A DNA stretch of 64,000 nucleotides from Niastella sp. OAS944 (GCA_024809215.1 JANUBW010000001.1:124001-188000); one strand, 5' to 3'; positions 8,420 through 18,277 are shown, numbered from the stretch's first letter. The notes: generated by a model from the sequence alone, not told the origin. Program-made: numbers and translations.

Positions 8420-9388
8420 ATGAAAAAGCATGTATACTGGTTGGCCCTGATCCTGTTATTTTCTGCCTGCTCAAAAAGTCAGGGCGGTGATGATGATACC
8501 GGAACAACGCCCGGCACAGGCAATGGCAATGGTATCGGGCAACTGGGTAGTGGCCTTGTTTATTTCAATTGGGCTACAGAAGGTGTAAGTAAAGTAGATC
8601 TGAAAACAGGGGTAAAATCACTGGCGCTGGCCTATAATACCAGCCGCAGTGGCTGGGATATCAGCCGCGACAATACCCTCATACTCGAAGCAAAAGACGA
8701 TCCGGATGACTATGATGCAGAGGTATACACAATCACCAATGTGAAGGACAATACCGTTGTATCGAAATTCAAAAAACTATCTGGCTACGCCAATTCTACA
8801 TTTCCCATATTCTCATACGATAAAAAACTTATCCTGGTGCCGCCTACCTATGATGACGGCATTATGATAATGGACCTGCAGGGAAATATTCTTTTTAATT
8901 TCACCTCGTACCAGGGAAACGACCTGAAGTACAGCGATGTGGAATGGATGCCCGACAATACTTTCCTGTTCACCCTGGATAAAAGCATTTACCGCACCAA
9001 TAAAGAGTTTACAAAAGCCACGTTGGTAACAACGCTCAAATTCGACGAATGGGCCGATCTTTCGGCGAGTCCCGATGGAACAAAGATTGCATTCCGTGGC
9101 GGCAATCATTTGTGGATGATGAATGCCGATGGCAGCAATCTTACCCAGATAACAGAAAGCAATGACAAAGAGGTATATCCCGTGTTCTCACCCGATTCAA
9201 AATACCTCCTCATCGGCTATGATTACACGATCACCGGCCAGTATGGCCGGTACTGGCATATGGCCATTATTCCTGCTGATTTTGGTAAATACAATGTAGA
9301 GGAAAAAGCCGACAAACGGGTAATCCCATTCATTACAAAAGGTGAAACAAGGACTGAAGCTGCGGATGGTGGTGTGCGGTGGCGATAA
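8420..9388 (+). CDS. Lipoprotein with WD40-like (PD40/TolB-type) beta-propeller
   Basis: A 322-residue envelope lipoprotein. The signal peptide ends in a lipobox (LLFSACSKS) with Cys at about residue 17, followed by a Gly/Asp/Thr-rich linker. The rest has propeller blades with PD40 signatures such as SASPDGTKIAFRGG, LWMMNADGSNLTQIT and VYPVFSPDSKYLLIG. These domains usually mediate protein contacts or sense ligands, and no catalytic residues are evident. It is divergent from the sensor kinase gene and convergent with the next gene. Confidence 0.85.
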   Translation: MKKHVYWLALILLFSACSKSQGGDDDTGTTPGTGNGNGIGQLGSGLVYFNWATEGVSKVDLKTGVKSLALAYNTSRSGWDISRDNTLILEAKDDPDDYDAEVYTITNVKDNTVVSKFKKLSGYANSTFPIFSYDKKLILVPPTYDDGIMIMDLQGNILFNFTSYQGNDLKYSDVEWMPDNTFLFTLDKSIYRTNKEFTKATLVTTLKFDEWADLSASPDGTKIAFRGGNHLWMMNADGSNLTQITESNDKEVYPVFSPDSKYLLIGYDYTITGQYGRYWHMAIIPADFGKYNVEEKADKRVIPFITKGETRTEAADGGVRWR

Positions 9389-9392
9389 GGTT

Positions 9393-9465
9393 GAAGTAAG
9401 AAGTAGGAAGTATGAGGTATGAGGCTCGCAAAATTCGTACCTCCTACTTCTTACCTCCTACGTCT
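9393..9465. repeat. Heptamer-built inverted repeat element (copy A)
   Basis: Left arm 9393-9420 is four 7-bp units of the type GAAGTAA/GAAGTAG/GAAGTAT/GAGGTAT. Right arm 9438-9465 is four units of the complementary type (TACCTCC, TACTTCT, TACCTCC, TACGTCT). A 13-nt perfect stem pairs 9396-9408 with 9442-9454. It fills the space between two convergent genes and can act as a transcription terminator hairpin. Confidence 0.75.
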
Positions 9466-9470
9466 TCAAA

Positions 9471-10262
9471 TTACCATTTACCAAGATTGAGAATAACCCC
9501 CGCTCTAACCTCAAGCGCCCGCAGGGCCGAATTATATACCTGGGCAACCTTATGTTCATGAATATCCTGGGTACTCACATTAATAAACCTCACATAAAGC
9601 GGTTTACCACCTGTTTGCGGCATATCCTGCTCGTCTTTCAGGTGTTTTGTATTTATATAATCGAGGTTGCCCCCGCGGATGGTGCTTACACTAAGATCGA
9701 TCCTAACCGGGCCATCTTTATGCTTGCGCTTTGAAAACATCAGTGGGTTGATCTCAAAACCGGCGCCTGCACTCCAGTACATTGTATTATCGTTAATCAG
9801 ATTTTTTCTGTCGAGAGCATGACAACCATCAGGATCTTCGGGATCTTCGATAACTACATTACTGTAAAATTTATACAAGCCTGCTTTTGCAGTAACATAA
9901 GGAACGATGAAATTTCGTGATTCGTCTAACAATTGATACCTTGCCTGCAGGTTGGTATTAAATACATTGCTATTGTAATTAACAGGCACAACCGTTGAGG
10001 TATTGGCATCAAAATTAAAGGTCTGGTCGATCTTTTTATGAGAATAAACACCAACTCCCAGTTCAACCCCTACCGATAGTTTACTGAACTGGCCCGGCAA
10101 CTGGTAAAGCCCGCCGGCGTGAAAACTATGTATAGCCTGAATATTACTTCCCATTGCACTTTGAGGGAGACCCAGCCCATAATCGAGGGCTACTTTAAAT
10201 GGCTGGCTTTGGGCGATAAAAAAAGATAAACAACTGATGAAGAGTGTAAAAGTTCTTTTCAT
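9471..10262 (-). CDS. Outer-membrane beta-barrel-like secreted protein
   Basis: A 263-residue exported protein without a recognised family. The start at 10262 (MKRTFTLFISCLSFFIAQSQ) gives a clean signal peptide; an upstream ATG at 10298 does not. The body alternates hydrophobic and polar residues in strands ending in aromatic residues (VGVELGVGVYSH, YVTAKAGLYKFY, WSAGAGFEI) and closes with a terminal strand AGVILNLGKW. These are features of small Bacteroidota outer-membrane barrels (OMP_b-brl-like). Role unknown. Confidence 0.7.
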   Translation of the reverse strand: MKRTFTLFISCLSFFIAQSQPFKVALDYGLGLPQSAMGSNIQAIHSFHAGGLYQLPGQFSKLSVGVELGVGVYSHKKIDQTFNFDANTSTVVPVNYNSNVFNTNLQARYQLLDESRNFIVPYVTAKAGLYKFYSNVVIEDPEDPDGCHALDRKNLINDNTMYWSAGAGFEINPLMFSKRKHKDGPVRIDLSVSTIRGGNLDYINTKHLKDEQDMPQTGGKPLYVRFINVSTQDIHEHKVAQVYNSALRALEVRAGVILNLGKW

Positions 10263-10359
10263 AACAGTATAATTTGGCTGAAAGGAATAAAATCCCACAT
10301 AAAGGTAAACTTCTCCCCTGCCTGAATAAAATATTCTGTGTTAAAAATGCAGCAAACCG

Positions 10360-11313
10360 TTAACTCCCTTCTTTTAGTACCCATTGAAGGGCAGCGTCTA
10401 TGGTATCGTCGGCGGTTTTCGTATTTTCCCTGATGTAAACATTGGGATAAATTCTTTCCTTATATATATTCTTCTTTCTGTCTGCGGCATAAGCATTGGC
10501 CAATGCCAACATAGTACCATTGGAAAGCTGATAAATACCGTTGGAGGTGGTAAAACCTGCCGACGGCAAACCAAAGGTTTTAACATTCCGTAACCCTATC
10601 AATGAGATGGCAGTTGTTTCACCGCTGCTGGCAGTAAAAGAATCGATGAGAACTGCTATAGGTGACGTCATTCTTTTTACTTTATAAAACTTTCCTGTTC
10701 CCAGAAAGGCACGACCGTATGAATACCATTTCGATCTTTTATTTCTTACATCTATAAAATAACCGGCTATACCATCTTTTATCAATGCATTCAAACCGGC
10801 TACCATCGGCCACATACTACCGCCGGTATTACCTCTCAGGTCTACCACCCAGGCTGTGATCTCATTTTCAGTATCCATCTTTTTTATCAATTGCTGAATG
10901 CTGTCGGTGAATGATTGTTTCACCTGTTCATTAAAAGAACCCATTGAAGGTATTTTAATATAACCTGTACGAGCGTTCAACAACCGGCCCTCTGCATATT
11001 TCATAGGCGGTGCGCTGCTGTTTAACTTATCTACACCTCGTTTATCTATAAAGAATGAATGGCGGTCTCCGCTTTTTCGCAATGTATTTATAATATAGTT
11101 CAATACCGGTTTGCAACTGTCAATGCTGTTAATGTTCCGGGAAATTTCCCCTATTTCTTTTTCATATTCTGTCCAGTTAATTTGCCCGGTTACAAGACTG
11201 TTCTTTTTGATGATGGTGGTTATTTCGGTTATAAATTTTGTAACCTCGGCGCTTTGACAAAATGCGCCAATGTGTAACAAGCAAAGCAGGATGGTTATAA
11301 TATTTTTTTTCAT
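10360..11313 (-). CDS. S41 family (C-terminal processing-type) peptidase, secreted
   Basis: A 317-residue exported serine peptidase of family S41. A signal peptide (MKKNIITILLCLLHIGAFCQ) is followed by a helical N-terminal segment with no obvious PDZ domain, then the S41 core. That core has VVDLRGNTGGSMWPM, the oxyanion-side strand, and the catalytic serine in FTASSGETT near residue 228. The typical Lys partner is not clearly assigned. Substrates are unknown. It lies downstream of the pectinesterase gene on the same strand, separated from it by a strong terminator. Confidence 0.88.
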   Translation of the reverse strand: MKKNIITILLCLLHIGAFCQSAEVTKFITEITTIIKKNSLVTGQINWTEYEKEIGEISRNINSIDSCKPVLNYIINTLRKSGDRHSFFIDKRGVDKLNSSAPPMKYAEGRLLNARTGYIKIPSMGSFNEQVKQSFTDSIQQLIKKMDTENEITAWVVDLRGNTGGSMWPMVAGLNALIKDGIAGYFIDVRNKRSKWYSYGRAFLGTGKFYKVKRMTSPIAVLIDSFTASSGETTAISLIGLRNVKTFGLPSAGFTTSNGIYQLSNGTMLALANAYAADRKKNIYKERIYPNVYIRENTKTADDTIDAALQWVLKEGS

Positions 11314-11348
11314 ACACTTCTATATTACTATTTGTATTACAACCCACC

Positions 11349-11396
11349 AAAAAAAATTGGACAAGCCATCCGCCATCTGGCGGATAACTTGCCCAA
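11349..11396 (-). terminator. Rho-independent terminator downstream of the S41-side intergenic, for the pectinesterase gene
   Basis: A long hairpin (arms 11357-11374 and 11379-11396, core ATCCGCC/GGCGGAT) is followed, reading the minus strand, by eight consecutive T. It lies just after the pectinesterase stop codon. Confidence 0.85.
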
Positions 11397-11416
11397 CTGT
11401 ATGCTTAACCGCAATA

Positions 11417-13135
11417 CTATTTCTTCAGGAACTTTCTAATGATGAGGTCTTTACCATTGAACAATCGCATGGTATAAACACCGGAGGCCAGGCTGGCTAC
11501 GCCTATGCTGCTTTTATTGCCTGTAATGGTTGAAGCCTGTACCTGGCGGCCCAGGTTATCATAAATTAAATACCGGGCATTCTTATCCAGTAACCCATTT
11601 ATATCAATGGTCATTTCCTCACCGGCAGGCGAAGGATATAACCTCACCAGGTTTTCATTTTCGTTGATGGTGGCCGGTGGCGTTATGGTCTGTAACCGGC
11701 TGCCGCTGCCCGTAAATACAAAATGATTTATATTGAACAGGTAGTCGGTAGTAGTGCCCGCAAACACCAGGTAAAGGTCCTGCACCCCGCTGGCGCCGCT
11801 GGCTGATCCTGTAACGGTTGCCCAGCTTTGCCAGCCACCGGTATTGGTAACATTGCAGGTACCAATTTGTGTTCCGCCGGCAGAACCAAGGCGAAGCTTG
11901 ATGGTTCCCCCGGTTGTGTTAGACGCAACACGGGCAGAAAAACCAGTTACACCCGAACCAAAGTTTACACTAAATTTTATCCAGTCGTTATTATGAATAA
12001 AACCTACATCCTGCCCACCTTCGCTACACGTTTCATTTTGCACGCCCTGCATAGCACTGTAGCTTTCTGCCTGTATAGTTGAGAAGGCGCTTACCGTTGT
12101 ACCACCACTTCCCGGTGTTGCGTTTATAGTGGTGAGTGGGTTCCAGTTATCGGTAACCTGCGGATTGGCACTGTTGGCTTTTAAAACATTCAGCATAACG
12201 TATGATGCCGCCTGTGATGAAGTTAGAATATGTACCCACGATGGCCTTGAAGATGGTACATACCCGCTTCCCGAATTACTGTACTCATTGAACCGGGCCG
12301 TTGCCTGGTTGGCAGCATTGCCCCAGTCGTTCCAACCGGCAGCTTTTATGGCATTCGTCATACTGGTATTTCTGAAAGTAACCGAAGCGTATGGTCCCCA
12401 GGGCCGGCCCAAGTCTGTAATGTTCGATCCTGCGCCGGTAATACGGCAGTTATTGAACACATAACCATAAGCTATATGCTGGGCTGTATTGGCGGCAGTA
12501 AGTGAAGAGCCGCCCTTGCTATAGATATCGCAATTTTCGAAAAAGGCAATGGCGCCACCGAAAATGAAATCGGTACTGCCTTCAAAATAACAGCCTTCGT
12601 GGTAACTTCTGCCACTGTGCGCATAATAGGTATCCTGGTAACCCAGGAAACGGCAATTTTTAAAGATGGCCTTATCGGCTGTGGAGCGAACCGCCACCGC
12701 CTGCCCCACGGGACCAGCCGAATTGGCAAAGGCAATATTCAACGCATAAAAACCAGCCCCATTAATAAAAGTACTGGCCGAGCCGGATGTTCCATATGCC
12801 TGGCCTGTTGCCGGGTTGATCTTACTGGCGTAATTGTCGTACGTTAACACCGTACCGGTATTGCTTTGACCAATAAAAGTAAGGTTGGTTTTGTTGGTAG
12901 GCACCGTGATCACTTCATAGTACGAACCGTTCTTGATATAGATGGTTGTACGGGTACTACTGTTTGAAGGCGCGGCATTTACCGCTGCCTGAACCGTGGT
13001 GTAATTGCCAGAACCGTCCTTGGCCACCACAATATCGTATTGGGCATAGCCGGCAGAAAGCGAGATCAGCAAGGTATACATTAGAAAAAACAGAAGGGTC
13101 TTCCCCGTTGGGGAAAAATGTAGAATCATTCTCAT
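11417..13135 (-). CDS. Secreted pectinesterase with CBM6 and T9SS sorting domain
   Basis: Extracellular pectin methylesterase (572 residues) that would remove methyl esters from homogalacturonan. Start taken at 13135 (MRMILHF...) because a signal peptide follows (LLFFLMYTLLISLSAGYAQ). The CE8 beta-helix carries the signature GYQDTYY (about 165-171), the catalytic Asp in STDFIFGG (about 187-194) and LGRPWGPY. A CBM6 carbohydrate-binding module follows (about 350-475; QAESYSAMQG, WIKFSVNFG). The last 70 residues form a type A T9SS C-terminal domain (LYPSPAGEEMTI ... GVYTMRLF) for export and cell-surface anchoring. It points to plant-derived carbohydrate use. Confidence 0.95.
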   Translation of the reverse strand: MRMILHFSPTGKTLLFFLMYTLLISLSAGYAQYDIVVAKDGSGNYTTVQAAVNAAPSNSSTRTTIYIKNGSYYEVITVPTNKTNLTFIGQSNTGTVLTYDNYASKINPATGQAYGTSGSASTFINGAGFYALNIAFANSAGPVGQAVAVRSTADKAIFKNCRFLGYQDTYYAHSGRSYHEGCYFEGSTDFIFGGAIAFFENCDIYSKGGSSLTAANTAQHIAYGYVFNNCRITGAGSNITDLGRPWGPYASVTFRNTSMTNAIKAAGWNDWGNAANQATARFNEYSNSGSGYVPSSRPSWVHILTSSQAASYVMLNVLKANSANPQVTDNWNPLTTINATPGSGGTTVSAFSTIQAESYSAMQGVQNETCSEGGQDVGFIHNNDWIKFSVNFGSGVTGFSARVASNTTGGTIKLRLGSAGGTQIGTCNVTNTGGWQSWATVTGSASGASGVQDLYLVFAGTTTDYLFNINHFVFTGSGSRLQTITPPATINENENLVRLYPSPAGEEMTIDINGLLDKNARYLIYDNLGRQVQASTITGNKSSIGVASLASGVYTMRLFNGKDLIIRKFLKK

Positions 13136-13325
13136 ATGGCTTGTTTTAATGGTGTGAAAATGTAGCCGGAATCGTTTTAACGGCTGAAGCAAAGCTATTT
13201 AAACAGGTGGGTGACGGGGTTCGTTTATTGTTCTATTAGGTTTAAAAAAAAGTATTTTAGTAACTATCCATAACCTACAACCGTCATAAACAAATATTCC
13301 CTAAAAACAGATATATTAGCTTTTA

Positions 13326-13664
13326 ATGAAAACCATAAAGCGACTGTTACCCCTACTCTTTCTTCTTACGACAGGACAGTGTTATGCAACGGACCATTCC
13401 GACACCTCAATTATTAAAACGCACCTCACAGCTATCACTAAAACGGGGCAATTCCGCACCTATAAAAACATTGACCAGCTCAACAAAACAGCCGATTACA
13501 TCAAAACAATCTTCACGCAATATTCCGATAGCGTTTACATTCAGGAATATTCAGCAAATGGCCAGGTGTATAAGAATGTAATTTGTTCGTTTGGAACGGA
13601 AAACACAAAGAGAATTATTGTAGGCGAACCAATTGAACAAATGTTACCTACTGATGGGTTATAG
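13326..13664 (+). pseudogene. Truncated M28-family peptidase, N-terminal fragment
   Basis: A 112-codon remnant. It begins with a normal signal peptide (MKTIKRLLPLLFLLTTGQCYA) and continues with sequence that looks like the start of secreted M28 aminopeptidases (NIDQLNKTADYIKTIF, YKNVICSFG, RIIVG). Known relatives then continue with an AHYD zinc-binding motif. Here, right after RIIVG, the frame becomes unrelated and stops within the 21-bp repeat array. All zinc ligands are therefore missing and no downstream piece of the peptidase was found. It is almost certainly inactive. Confidence 0.75.
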
Positions 13665-13956
13665 TTAGCTACTGATGAGTCATAATAACCTACCGATGAG
13701 TCATAGTAACTTACTGATAAGTATCAGTACGCTATGATAAGGCATCCAGACTTTTCAATTTGCGTTGGTTACCTACTATAAGGCATCACTGCGCAGCTAT
13801 GCATATCAGTTTGAAACTTTAAGTCGCCAGTTGTTGACTTTTGATCTATTTTTCCCAACATACGACCCTATCTTAAACACCGAAAGATTAAACTACCGTA
13901 CTGACACACAAAGTGAGCTACTGATGACTCATAGTGAGTTTTGGATTCAACATTAT
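13645..13956. repeat. Degenerate 21-bp tandem repeats (array 2)
   Basis: Five consecutive 21-bp units lie at 13645-13749 with core CTACTGATGAGTCATAGTAA, and three more at 13894-13956, separated by about 145 bp of unrelated sequence. The array starts at the exact place where the M28 peptidase homology ends. The short open frame at 13765-13977 gives no recognisable protein and is not called. Nothing else was seen before the promoter at 13996. Confidence 0.8.
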
Positions 13957-13995
13957 GCGTTTCGAGGCCAAACCTGAAGGTCTCTGGGAATGTTT

Positions 13996-14003
13996 TATAT
14001 TTG
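13996..14003 (+). promoter_or_regulatory. -7 box TATATTTG of the DUF434 gene
   Basis: Exact TAnnTTTG match ending 4 nt before the ATG at 14008. If used, the transcript would start at or almost at the start codon, giving a leaderless mRNA. Confidence 0.45.
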
Positions 14004-14007
14004 ACCG

Positions 14008-14700
14008 ATGGTTAGCGATCACTCTTTATTCGGCACACCCGAAGCACGGAACAATTTACTACAAGCCCTGGAAGACATGCATTACCTGTTGAGCAGGAAC
14101 TACCCCCCCAAAGCCACCCTGGCATTGGCAGGCAACAGGTATCAGCTGGTACAACGCCAGCTACAGGCTTTACAGGGCATGTCGTGCTCGGCAGAAGAGA
14201 TGAGTAAGCGAAAACAAAAAGAATTATTGCCCACTGCCCTTAAAGACCAAACCATTCTTCTCGATGGCTTTAATGTGCTCATCATACTTGAAACAGCACT
14301 CTCCGGCGGTTATATTTTTGAAGGCCTCGATGGCTGCTACCGCGACATAGCTTCTGTACACGGCACTTATAAAAAAGCACAACATACCGAACAGGCATTG
14401 ATCACCGTTGGCAACACCTTACAACAACTGCAACTGCAAAAAGTGATGTGGGTATTTGATGCACCAATCTCGAACAGTGGAAAATTAAAGGGCACCTGTT
14501 ATGAGATTGCCGAAAAACATGGCTTTCCCTGGGAGATCATACTTGATAATCACCCCGACAAATACCTGATAGACAACAAAGGCCTTGTATGCAGCTCCGA
14601 TGGCTGGGTGCTTAATGAATGCACCGCCTGGTTTAACCTGGGCGCACATATCATCAACAATACACAAAACATAAATTCCCTGGTATTTAAAACCCTTTAA
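14008..14700 (+). CDS. DUF434 domain-containing protein
   Basis: Cytoplasmic 230-residue protein matching the DUF434 family by its helical N-terminus (ARNNLLQALEDMHYLLSRNY, GNRYQL) and central LLDGFNVLIILETALSGG motif. A second domain follows (about 130-225: VMWVFDAPISNSGKL, CSSDGWVLNE). The hydrophobic strand ending in DGFN and the later VFDAP recall PIN/NYN-type nuclease folds with acidic clusters, but that is only my inference. No experimental function is known to me. It is monocistronic, with its own promoter. Confidence 0.75.
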   Translation: MVSDHSLFGTPEARNNLLQALEDMHYLLSRNYPPKATLALAGNRYQLVQRQLQALQGMSCSAEEMSKRKQKELLPTALKDQTILLDGFNVLIILETALSGGYIFEGLDGCYRDIASVHGTYKKAQHTEQALITVGNTLQQLQLQKVMWVFDAPISNSGKLKGTCYEIAEKHGFPWEIILDNHPDKYLIDNKGLVCSSDGWVLNECTAWFNLGAHIINNTQNINSLVFKTL

Positions 14701-14854
14701 GCCGCTAATTGATTAAACAATAACCCATTACAAATACCGATTATATTTTACCACCTCCATAAAAAAGAGTAATTTAGGGTGAACGCCTCGGTTAAGCTCA
14801 TTTGTTTTAGTAGCTGCTTACTATAACAATGTATCTCCATTAATATGTCCCTAT

Positions 14855-17800
14855 ATGAGAATAACCGTAGACAGAAAAATATTGGGCGGGGTTGTTTTTT
14901 GCTCCGTTATTTTATTCTCCATAGCATTTATTTCCTTTTATAACAGTGAGAAATTCAGAGAAACAAATCAATGGGTAACTCATACCCACGAGGTATTGTA
15001 TGAGTTTCAACAAATACTAATTCATTGTGTTGATGCCGAAACCGGCGAAAGGGGTTTCATTATAACCGGTAATGAAAAATACCTGGAGCCTTATAGCAAT
15101 GCCAGTACACAGATAAATGAACATCTCGCCAATGTTAAAGAGCTGACAAAAGATAACCCCCGGCAGCAAAAGAATGTACAGGACATTCATCAACTCATTA
15201 CCCGGCTAACAGAACGCCTTTCAGCAAATATCGCTATAAGAAAGACAGCCGGATTTGAAAAGGCACTGCTGGCAGAAGCAACAGACAGTTCGAAAAATAT
15301 TTTAGATAATATTCGCAAAGAAATTCGCGATGCCCGGGTAATAGAAGAAGGGTTACTTTTTAAACGAAAACAGGATAGTGAAACAGATGCCCGTAACTTC
15401 AACAATATCTCCATTATACTTGTAATTACCATCGCTATCGTTCTTCTTTCCGTATACCTTATCATCATCTCAAACTTTAAAGCACTCAGGCAGGCGCAAA
15501 CAGAAGCAATTAACAAGAACACGATCCTTGAAGGCACCAGCGGTTTGGCAAAAGAAATACAGGGTAACATACAGGTAAGCCACCTGGCACAAAAGGTGAT
15601 CAATTACCTGGCCGTTTATACAAATGCCAGTGTAGGCGCCCTGTATATTGCCGGCGAAGACACCCTTAAAATGATAAGCGCTTATGCTGCCGCCAAATCA
15701 CCTGAAGGCTGGCCGTTGATTCGTTTTGGTGAAGGCCTGGCCGGACAGGCAGCTGCAGAAAAAAGTACGATCCATGTAAGCAGTATTCCCCCTGGTAATT
15801 TTGATATAAAAACCAGCTTTGGCAATGTAACGCCCAAAAGTGTTATTGCTTTTCCTGTTATTTATGAGAACAGTGTAACGTGCGTTATTGAACTGGGCAC
15901 ACTAACAGAATTCACACCCATTCATTTACAATTTCTGTCAATAGTGGGCGATAGTATAGCCGTAGCCTTTACGTCGTCACAGGCGCGGGAACAAACAAAA
16001 GAACTGCTGGAAGAAACACAACGCCAGTCGGAGGAACTGGTAGCCCAACAGGAGGAATTGCGGCAAACAAATGATGAATTACATACAAAGACAGAACAGC
16101 TTGAAAGATCGGAAATGGAATTGAAAGCACAACAGGAAGAACTGCAACAAACCAATGAGTCGTTGGAGGAAAAAGCCACCTTGCTTGAAACGCAAAAAAA
16201 CAACCTTAAGGCGGCCAAACTTGAAGTGGAAGCAAAAGCACAGGAACTTCAACAAAGCGGCAAATATAAATCGGAGTTCCTTGCTAATATGTCGCACGAA
16301 TTAAGAACGCCACTTAACAGCATTTTAATATTGTCGCAATTGCTGGCAGAGAATAAACAAAAAGTACTTGGTGAAAAAGAACAAAAACACGCGCAGAGCA
16401 TCTATAGTTCAGGTAAAGAACTGCTTAGCCTGATAAACGAAGTGCTCGATCTTTCGAAAGTAGAAGCAGGAAAAATAGAACTGGATATTACCGAAGTGAG
16501 GATCAGCGATATAGTGAACAACATGCATAGCATGTTCAATGAAATGGCAAAGAACAAATATGTTGAATTCTCCATTAACGATAGAACCGGCCTGGAAAAT
16601 TTAATTTTATTGACCGATGAACAACGGGTGGAACAGATCCTGCGCAATCTTCTTTCAAATGCCTTTAAATTCACCAGCCAAAGCGGAAAGGTGCAACTGG
16701 AGATTGGGATAAAAACTTATAAACAGCACCAGCGTATTAGCTTTACCGTCACCGATACCGGCATTGGCATCGCTAAAAATAAACAGGCCCTCGTTTTTGA
16801 AGCTTTTCAGCAGGCCGACGGTTCAACAAAAAGAAAATATGGCGGCACCGGTTTAGGGCTATCGATCAGTAAAAAGCTGGCCCAGGCGCTTGGTGGTGAA
16901 ATTTACCTGCAAAGCGAAGAAGGAAAAGGAAGCACGTTCACGCTTGATCTTCCGCTGAAATTCGATGAATCGGATTCGACGTTACCGAATGATAAAATAG
17001 AAATAAAAAAGCCTGAAACCGGTGAAATTAAACGCTCTGTCACTGAAGGTATAATTGATATTCCCGCCAATGTTACTGACGACAGGTATACTATTACGGC
17101 CCATGACAGGGTAATTCTGATCATTGAAGACGATGAGGACTTTGCACAAATACTCCTGAATTTTGTAAAAAAGAAAAATTATAAAGGCATTATTACCCAG
17201 CAGGGTAATGCAGGTTTAAGCTTTGCCCGGCACTACAAACCCGACAGTATTATACTTGACATGAACCTGCCTGAAATGGATGGCTCGGAGGTAATAAAAA
17301 AACTAAAGGCCGACCCCGAGCTAAGACATATTCCCATACAAATTTTTTCGGGCCACGACCGCAAAAAAGAGACCATGGAACTTGGGGTGTTCGACTTCAT
17401 CAGAAAACCGGTTACCCAAACCGATATAGAAACGGCCCTTGACCGCATGAAAGAATTCACCCTGAAAAAATTAAAGAAACTCCTGATCATTGAAGACAAC
17501 AAAGAACAAAGCCAAACCATAAAAGAACTGATAGGTAACGGCGATATAAAACTATTTTCGGCCTACAGCGGCGCCGAAGCCTATGAAAAAATGCGGATAG
17601 AAAAATTTGACTGCATCATTATTGACCTGGGCCTGCCCGATATGAGCGGAATAGACCTGATGGAAAAGATCAAAAGCGATACCGAACTTGCAAAGATCCC
17701 CATCATTGTGTATACCGGCAAAGACCTGAGCAAAGTAGAAATTGCCCGCTTGAACCAGTTGGCCGATACCGTGGTATTAAAAACAGCCAACTCAATTGAA

Positions 17801-18277
17801 CGCTTATTAGACGAAACTGTTCTTTTTTTACATTATGCCGAATCTAAATTGCCGAAGGAAAAGCAGCAGATGATACGGAAGGTACATCGGTCAGACGAGG
17901 TGTTAAAAAAGCGGAAGGTGCTGCTGGTTGATGATGACATGAGAAATATTTACTCATTGACAAACGCCCTGGAAGAAGAAGAACTGGTATGCCTGAATGC
18001 CGGTAACGGAATAGAAGCGTTGCAAAAGCTGGAAGAAAATACAGACATCGATATTGTACTTATGGACCTTATGATGCCCGATATGGATGGCTTTGAAACA
18101 ATGCAACAGATCAGGAAAATAGATAAATATGCAAAGCTGCCGGTAATTGCACTTACCGCAAAAGCCATGAAGGGCGACCGGGAAAAATGTCTCGAGGCCG
18201 GCTTTTCTGATTACATTTCTAAACCGGTAAACTTGACCCAGTTGATCTCGCTTATGCGGGTATGGTTATACCGGTAA
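14855..18277 (+). CDS. Hybrid sensor histidine kinase: CHASE3-GAF-HisKA-HATPase-REC-REC-REC
   Basis: Inner-membrane hybrid kinase of 1140 residues. TM1 lies at about 8-29, a CHASE3-like periplasmic domain (ETGERGFIITGNEKYLEPY) follows, and TM2 at about 184-207. Then come a GAF domain (about 235-375), a Gln/Glu-rich coiled coil (375-470), HisKA with the phospho-acceptor in MSHELRTPLNS (about residue 481), and HATPase_c (about 585-705; NAFKFT, DTGIGI, GGTGLGLSI). Three receiver domains start near 752 (IIEDDEDFAQ), 875 (IIEDNKEQSQ) and 1022 (LVDDDMRN), with phospho-Asp motifs ILDMNLPEMD, IIDLGLPDMS and LMDLMMPDMD. No HPt or output domain is attached, so it probably relays to a separate protein. 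No partner gene is adjacent. Confidence 0.95.
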   Translation: MRITVDRKILGGVVFCSVILFSIAFISFYNSEKFRETNQWVTHTHEVLYEFQQILIHCVDAETGERGFIITGNEKYLEPYSNASTQINEHLANVKELTKDNPRQQKNVQDIHQLITRLTERLSANIAIRKTAGFEKALLAEATDSSKNILDNIRKEIRDARVIEEGLLFKRKQDSETDARNFNNISIILVITIAIVLLSVYLIIISNFKALRQAQTEAINKNTILEGTSGLAKEIQGNIQVSHLAQKVINYLAVYTNASVGALYIAGEDTLKMISAYAAAKSPEGWPLIRFGEGLAGQAAAEKSTIHVSSIPPGNFDIKTSFGNVTPKSVIAFPVIYENSVTCVIELGTLTEFTPIHLQFLSIVGDSIAVAFTSSQAREQTKELLEETQRQSEELVAQQEELRQTNDELHTKTEQLERSEMELKAQQEELQQTNESLEEKATLLETQKNNLKAAKLEVEAKAQELQQSGKYKSEFLANMSHELRTPLNSILILSQLLAENKQKVLGEKEQKHAQSIYSSGKELLSLINEVLDLSKVEAGKIELDITEVRISDIVNNMHSMFNEMAKNKYVEFSINDRTGLENLILLTDEQRVEQILRNLLSNAFKFTSQSGKVQLEIGIKTYKQHQRISFTVTDTGIGIAKNKQALVFEAFQQADGSTKRKYGGTGLGLSISKKLAQALGGEIYLQSEEGKGSTFTLDLPLKFDESDSTLPNDKIEIKKPETGEIKRSVTEGIIDIPANVTDDRYTITAHDRVILIIEDDEDFAQILLNFVKKKNYKGIITQQGNAGLSFARHYKPDSIILDMNLPEMDGSEVIKKLKADPELRHIPIQIFSGHDRKKETMELGVFDFIRKPVTQTDIETALDRMKEFTLKKLKKLLIIEDNKEQSQTIKELIGNGDIKLFSAYSGAEAYEKMRIEKFDCIIIDLGLPDMSGIDLMEKIKSDTELAKIPIIVYTGKDLSKVEIARLNQLADTVVLKTANSIERLLDETVLFLHYAESKLPKEKQQMIRKVHRSDEVLKKRKVLLVDDDMRNIYSLTNALEEEELVCLNAGNGIEALQKLEENTDIDIVLMDLMMPDMDGFETMQQIRKIDKYAKLPVIALTAKAMKGDREKCLEAGFSDYISKPVNLTQLISLMRVWLYR

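Noticed and set aside
13765-13977. 70-codon open frame between repeat blocks
   Set aside because: No recognisable domain, no start signal, and it overlaps the second block of 21-bp units.
15190-15603. Long open frames opposite the hybrid kinase gene and other large genes
   Set aside because: They are antisense shadows of strongly supported genes and have no family features.
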